64,000 bases of DNA from Poindextera sp963719975 (GTDB lineage: Bacteria; Pseudomonadota; Alphaproteobacteria; Caulobacterales; Caulobacteraceae). Under the pieces are notes generated by a model. It worked only from the letters and a program-made list of their open reading frames with translations. It was not told where the DNA came from and searched no databases. The translations under genes were made by a program, and so were the position numbers. The DNA is taken from assembly GCA_963719975.1 (NCBI GenBank), contig CAVRED010000009.1:372001-436000 (forward strand), in the 5' to 3' direction. Of this stretch, positions 61,920-64,000 are shown one piece after another; position 1 is the first letter of the stretch; every line of letters starts with the position of its first letter.

Positions 61920-62450
61920 CGTCGTCCCATGCCCGCGCCGCCGTCCAAGGACGGCCCGCGCATCAATGAAGATATCCGCGTCCCCCGCGTGCTCCTGATC
62001 GACGAGCACGGTGAAAAACAGGGGATCATGCCCACCGCCTCCGCGCTCGAGGCCGCCGAGGAAGCGGGATTGGACCTGGTCGAGGTCTCACCGAACTCCG
62101 ATCCGCCCGTCTGCAAGATCCTCGACTACGGCAAGTACAAATTCGAAGAACAGAAGAAGAAGGGCGCCGCGCGCAAGCGGCAGAAGCTGGTCGAGATCAA
62201 GGAGATCCGACTGCGGCCCAACATCGACACCCACGATTACGACGTCAAAGCGCGCGCCATGCACCGCTATTTCGAGGAGGGCGACAAGGTGAAGGTCACC
62301 TTGCGCTTCCGCGGCGGCGAGATGCGCCACCCCGAGCTCGGGATGAAGCTCCTGCAACAGGTGCGGACCGACTTCGAGCCGGTGGCCAAGGTCGAGTACG
62401 AGCCCCGCATGGAGGGGCGCCAGATGATCATGATCCTGGCGCCGCGCTAG
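61917..62450 (+). CDS. infC: Translation initiation factor IF-3
   Basis: 177 residues when read from ATT (173 from the ATG at 61929). The N-terminal domain (PRINEDIRVPRVLLIDEHGE, EAGLDLVEVSPNSDPPVCKI) is followed by a helical linker (YKFEEQKKKGAARKRQK) and a C-terminal domain (LRPNIDTHDYDVKARAMHRY, GDKVKVTLRFRGGEM, MEGRQMIMILAPR). IF-3 rejects non-AUG start codons, so an AUU start makes the gene self-limiting, as known in E. coli. No rpmI follows; a secreted peptidase gene does. Confidence 0.95.
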   Translation: MRRPMPAPPSKDGPRINEDIRVPRVLLIDEHGEKQGIMPTASALEAAEEAGLDLVEVSPNSDPPVCKILDYGKYKFEEQKKKGAARKRQKLVEIKEIRLRPNIDTHDYDVKARAMHRYFEEGDKVKVTLRFRGGEMRHPELGMKLLQQVRTDFEPVAKVEYEPRMEGRQMIMILAPR

Positions 62451-62525
62451 GCCCGCGGGCCAGCGGCAACCCTTGATTGCGGTCTGAGCTTGGGTCACCC
62501 TCGGCGTCGGGTTCCGGGGGCGTCC

Positions 62526-64000
62526 ATGAAGATCATCGTTTTCTGCGCAACATGGGCCGCGCTTGTCTCCGGCCTCGGCGTCGCGGCCAGCGCCGCCCCG
62601 CTCGCGGCTTACGGGAGCCTGCCGTCGATCGAACAGGTGGCGGTCTCGCCGGACGGCAAGCAGCTGGCGCTGGTGGTGACCAACGGCGACCAGCGCGCGC
62701 TCGCCATCGAGCCGGTCGCAGATCAGAAACCCACCGACCTCATCCGGTTGGGCGACAACAAGCTCCGGTACATCGAGTGGGTTGGCGACCACCATGTGCT
62801 GATGACAATCTCGGTCCACGCGGCGCTTGCGGATCCGGGCGGCACGCTGATCGGCGGGGGCGTCGAGCACCTGGTGGTCATCGACTACGACCTCGCCGAC
62901 CACAAGCAGACGTTCCTGATGAACGACCTGCAGCACGCCTTGAACGTCGTCTATGCCGTGCCGGTTGGACGGGTCATCGACGGCAAGCCGGTCGCTTTCA
63001 TGGAAGGGGTGGTGTTCCCCGCCGACGGTGGGCAGGGCGACCTCGTCCTCGTGCGCAGCGATCTGGACGCCCGCACAACCAAGGTGGCCGCCTACGGTCC
63101 GCGCCATGTGGCGGGGTGGCTGGTTGGGGTCGGCGGAGAACCGCTTGCCGTGACGGCCTACGATGCGCCGTCGTCGACCTGGACCTTGCAACTGCGCGCC
63201 GGCGACGGCTGGCGAATCGTCAAGACGCTCACGGCGCCGATCGAACGGCCGGCCCTCGAGGGCCTCGGCCGCGACGGCCGAGCCGTGCTCATCCGCGATC
63301 GCGTCGACAACAACCCAGTGTATCGGGAGCTGCCGGCGGACGCGCCGGACTGGACCGCGCCGATCGCCGAGGGCGACAAGGCGCCGATCCACGACACGGT
63401 GACGCACGCCCTGATCGGGTTTGTCGAGCTGGTCGGCGACGAGATGCGCTACAGCTTCCTCGACCCCCAGGATCAGCGGAACTGGCAAGGTGTGCTGGCC
63501 GCCTATCCGGGACAGCAGGTCGCGCTGGTGTCGGCGTCCGGCGACCACAAGCGCCTGGTCGTCCTCGTCGACTCGCCGACCGATGGGCCTGGCTACGCCC
63601 TGGTCGACCTCGACGCCCATGCCGCGAACTGGATCGGAGACGAGTACGAAGGCCTGAAGGCCGACGACATCGGCGAAAAGCGCGCCATCGCGTTCAAGGC
63701 CGCCGACGGCCTGCCGCTGAGCGGCTACCTCACGCTGCCGCGCGGCAAGCCGGACAAGGGCCTGCCGCTAGTGGTTCTGCCACACGGCGGGCCAGCCCTG
63801 CGCGACGGGCCGGGGTTCGACTGGTGGGCTCAGGCCCTGGCCGCGCAGGGCTACGCCGTGCTGCAGGTGAACTATCGGGGCTCTGACGGTTTTGGCTGGG
63901 CGTTCCTGTCGGCCGGGTTCGGCCAATGGGGTCGGAAGATGCAGACCGACCTCTCGGACGGCGTCCGCTATCTGGCGTCTCAGGGGACCATCGACCCCAA
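62526..64000 (+). CDS. S9-family prolyl oligopeptidase-like peptidase, cut by the window end
   Basis: The first 491 codons of an open frame that leaves the window. A Sec signal peptide (MKIIVFCATWAALVSGLGVA, cleavage near ASA) is followed by a beta-propeller-type domain (about 30-375, SIEQVAVSPDGKQLALVVTN) and the start of the alpha/beta-hydrolase domain (AFKAADGLPLSGYLTLPRG, VVLPHGGPALRDGP, VNYRGSDGFGWAFL). The Ser, Asp and His catalytic residues lie beyond 64000. Periplasmic peptidase of the acylaminoacyl/dipeptidyl type. Weak GGGGGCG-type ribosome site before the ATG. Confidence 0.85.
   Translation, partial: MKIIVFCATWAALVSGLGVAASAAPLAAYGSLPSIEQVAVSPDGKQLALVVTNGDQRALAIEPVADQKPTDLIRLGDNKLRYIEWVGDHHVLMTISVHAALADPGGTLIGGGVEHLVVIDYDLADHKQTFLMNDLQHALNVVYAVPVGRVIDGKPVAFMEGVVFPADGGQGDLVLVRSDLDARTTKVAAYGPRHVAGWLVGVGGEPLAVTAYDAPSSTWTLQLRAGDGWRIVKTLTAPIERPALEGLGRDGRAVLIRDRVDNNPVYRELPADAPDWTAPIAEGDKAPIHDTVTHALIGFVELVGDEMRYSFLDPQDQRNWQGVLAAYPGQQVALVSASGDHKRLVVLVDSPTDGPGYALVDLDAHAANWIGDEYEGLKADDIGEKRAIAFKAADGLPLSGYLTLPRGKPDKGLPLVVLPHGGPALRDGPGFDWWAQALAAQGYAVLQVNYRGSDGFGWAFLSAGFGQWGRKMQTDLSDGVRYLASQGTIDP

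Noticed and set aside
1..64000. tRNA, rRNA, prophage, integron or conjugation genes
   Set aside because: None recognised on either strand; gene content and base composition look uniformly chromosomal.

Overview
The window looks like core chromosome of a high-GC alphaproteobacterium of the Caulobacter/Phenylobacterium type. Three things suggest this: very GC-rich genes packed with ATGA/GTGA stop-start overlaps; a PleC-like cell-cycle histidine kinase near glnE, degP and a ccmI-ccmE-ccmF-ccmH (cycHJKL) block; and small lineage-type proteins such as a 38-residue basic protein and DUF3617 and CsbD proteins. I see no prophage, insertion sequence, CRISPR array, tRNA or rRNA. The lineage is inferred from gene content, not computed.

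Layout. 0.2-3.2 kb (minus): a methionine operon, ArsR/methyltransferase regulator - metF - metH (catalytic N-terminal part only), headed by a perfect 22-bp palindrome. 3.3-10 kb: nucleotide kinase-like protein, ettA, csbD-like gene with a clear terminator, FAD oxidase, DUF3617 lipoprotein, DedA protein, secreted unknown. 10-14 kb (minus): GST, crotonase and a pair of acyl-CoA dehydrogenases that probably form a heteromer. 14-25 kb: CocE-type hydrolase divergent from an epoxide-hydrolase-like protein, polyol dehydrogenase, small unknowns, a DUF6065/cupin fusion, pepN. 25-27.5 kb: PEBP protein, VOC protein divergent from soxR with a textbook SoxR promoter, isochorismatase-like hydrolase. 27.6-42.4 kb: pleC, then (minus) metal-resistance-type protein, anti-sigma-like protein, ECF sigma factor, glnE, a two-component pair, degP and the cytochrome c maturation operon. 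42.5-46.7 kb: pentapeptide-repeat protein, gpmA with a lone RibD-type deaminase, TetR regulator divergent from a CPBP membrane protease.

46.7-61.8 kb is an envelope-sugar region: kdsD, phosphohexomutase, ugd, glmM, glmS, galU, UDP-glucuronate 4-epimerase, sqdB and two glycosyltransferases (GT4, GT9). Together these can make KDO precursor, glucose-1-P, UDP-glucose, UDP-glucuronate, UDP-galacturonate, glucosamine-1-P and UDP-sulfoquinovose. A MoaD-like/BNR-repeat pair and an ArsR/SRPBCC pair sit inside it. The window ends with infC, which appears to start at AUU, and the first 491 codons of a secreted S9 peptidase.

Caveat. About seventeen genes are interrupted by single-base indels, most of them extra bases, and at least ten fall in glnE alone. 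Conserved motifs continue across every break, so these look like consensus sequencing errors, not real pseudogenes. Coordinates of broken genes are given from true start to true stop across frames.

I did not find a convincing undescribed system. The best leads are the AUU start of infC, the MoaD/BNR pair, the met-operon operator, the DUF6065-cupin fusion and the sqdB-GT4-GT9 run.
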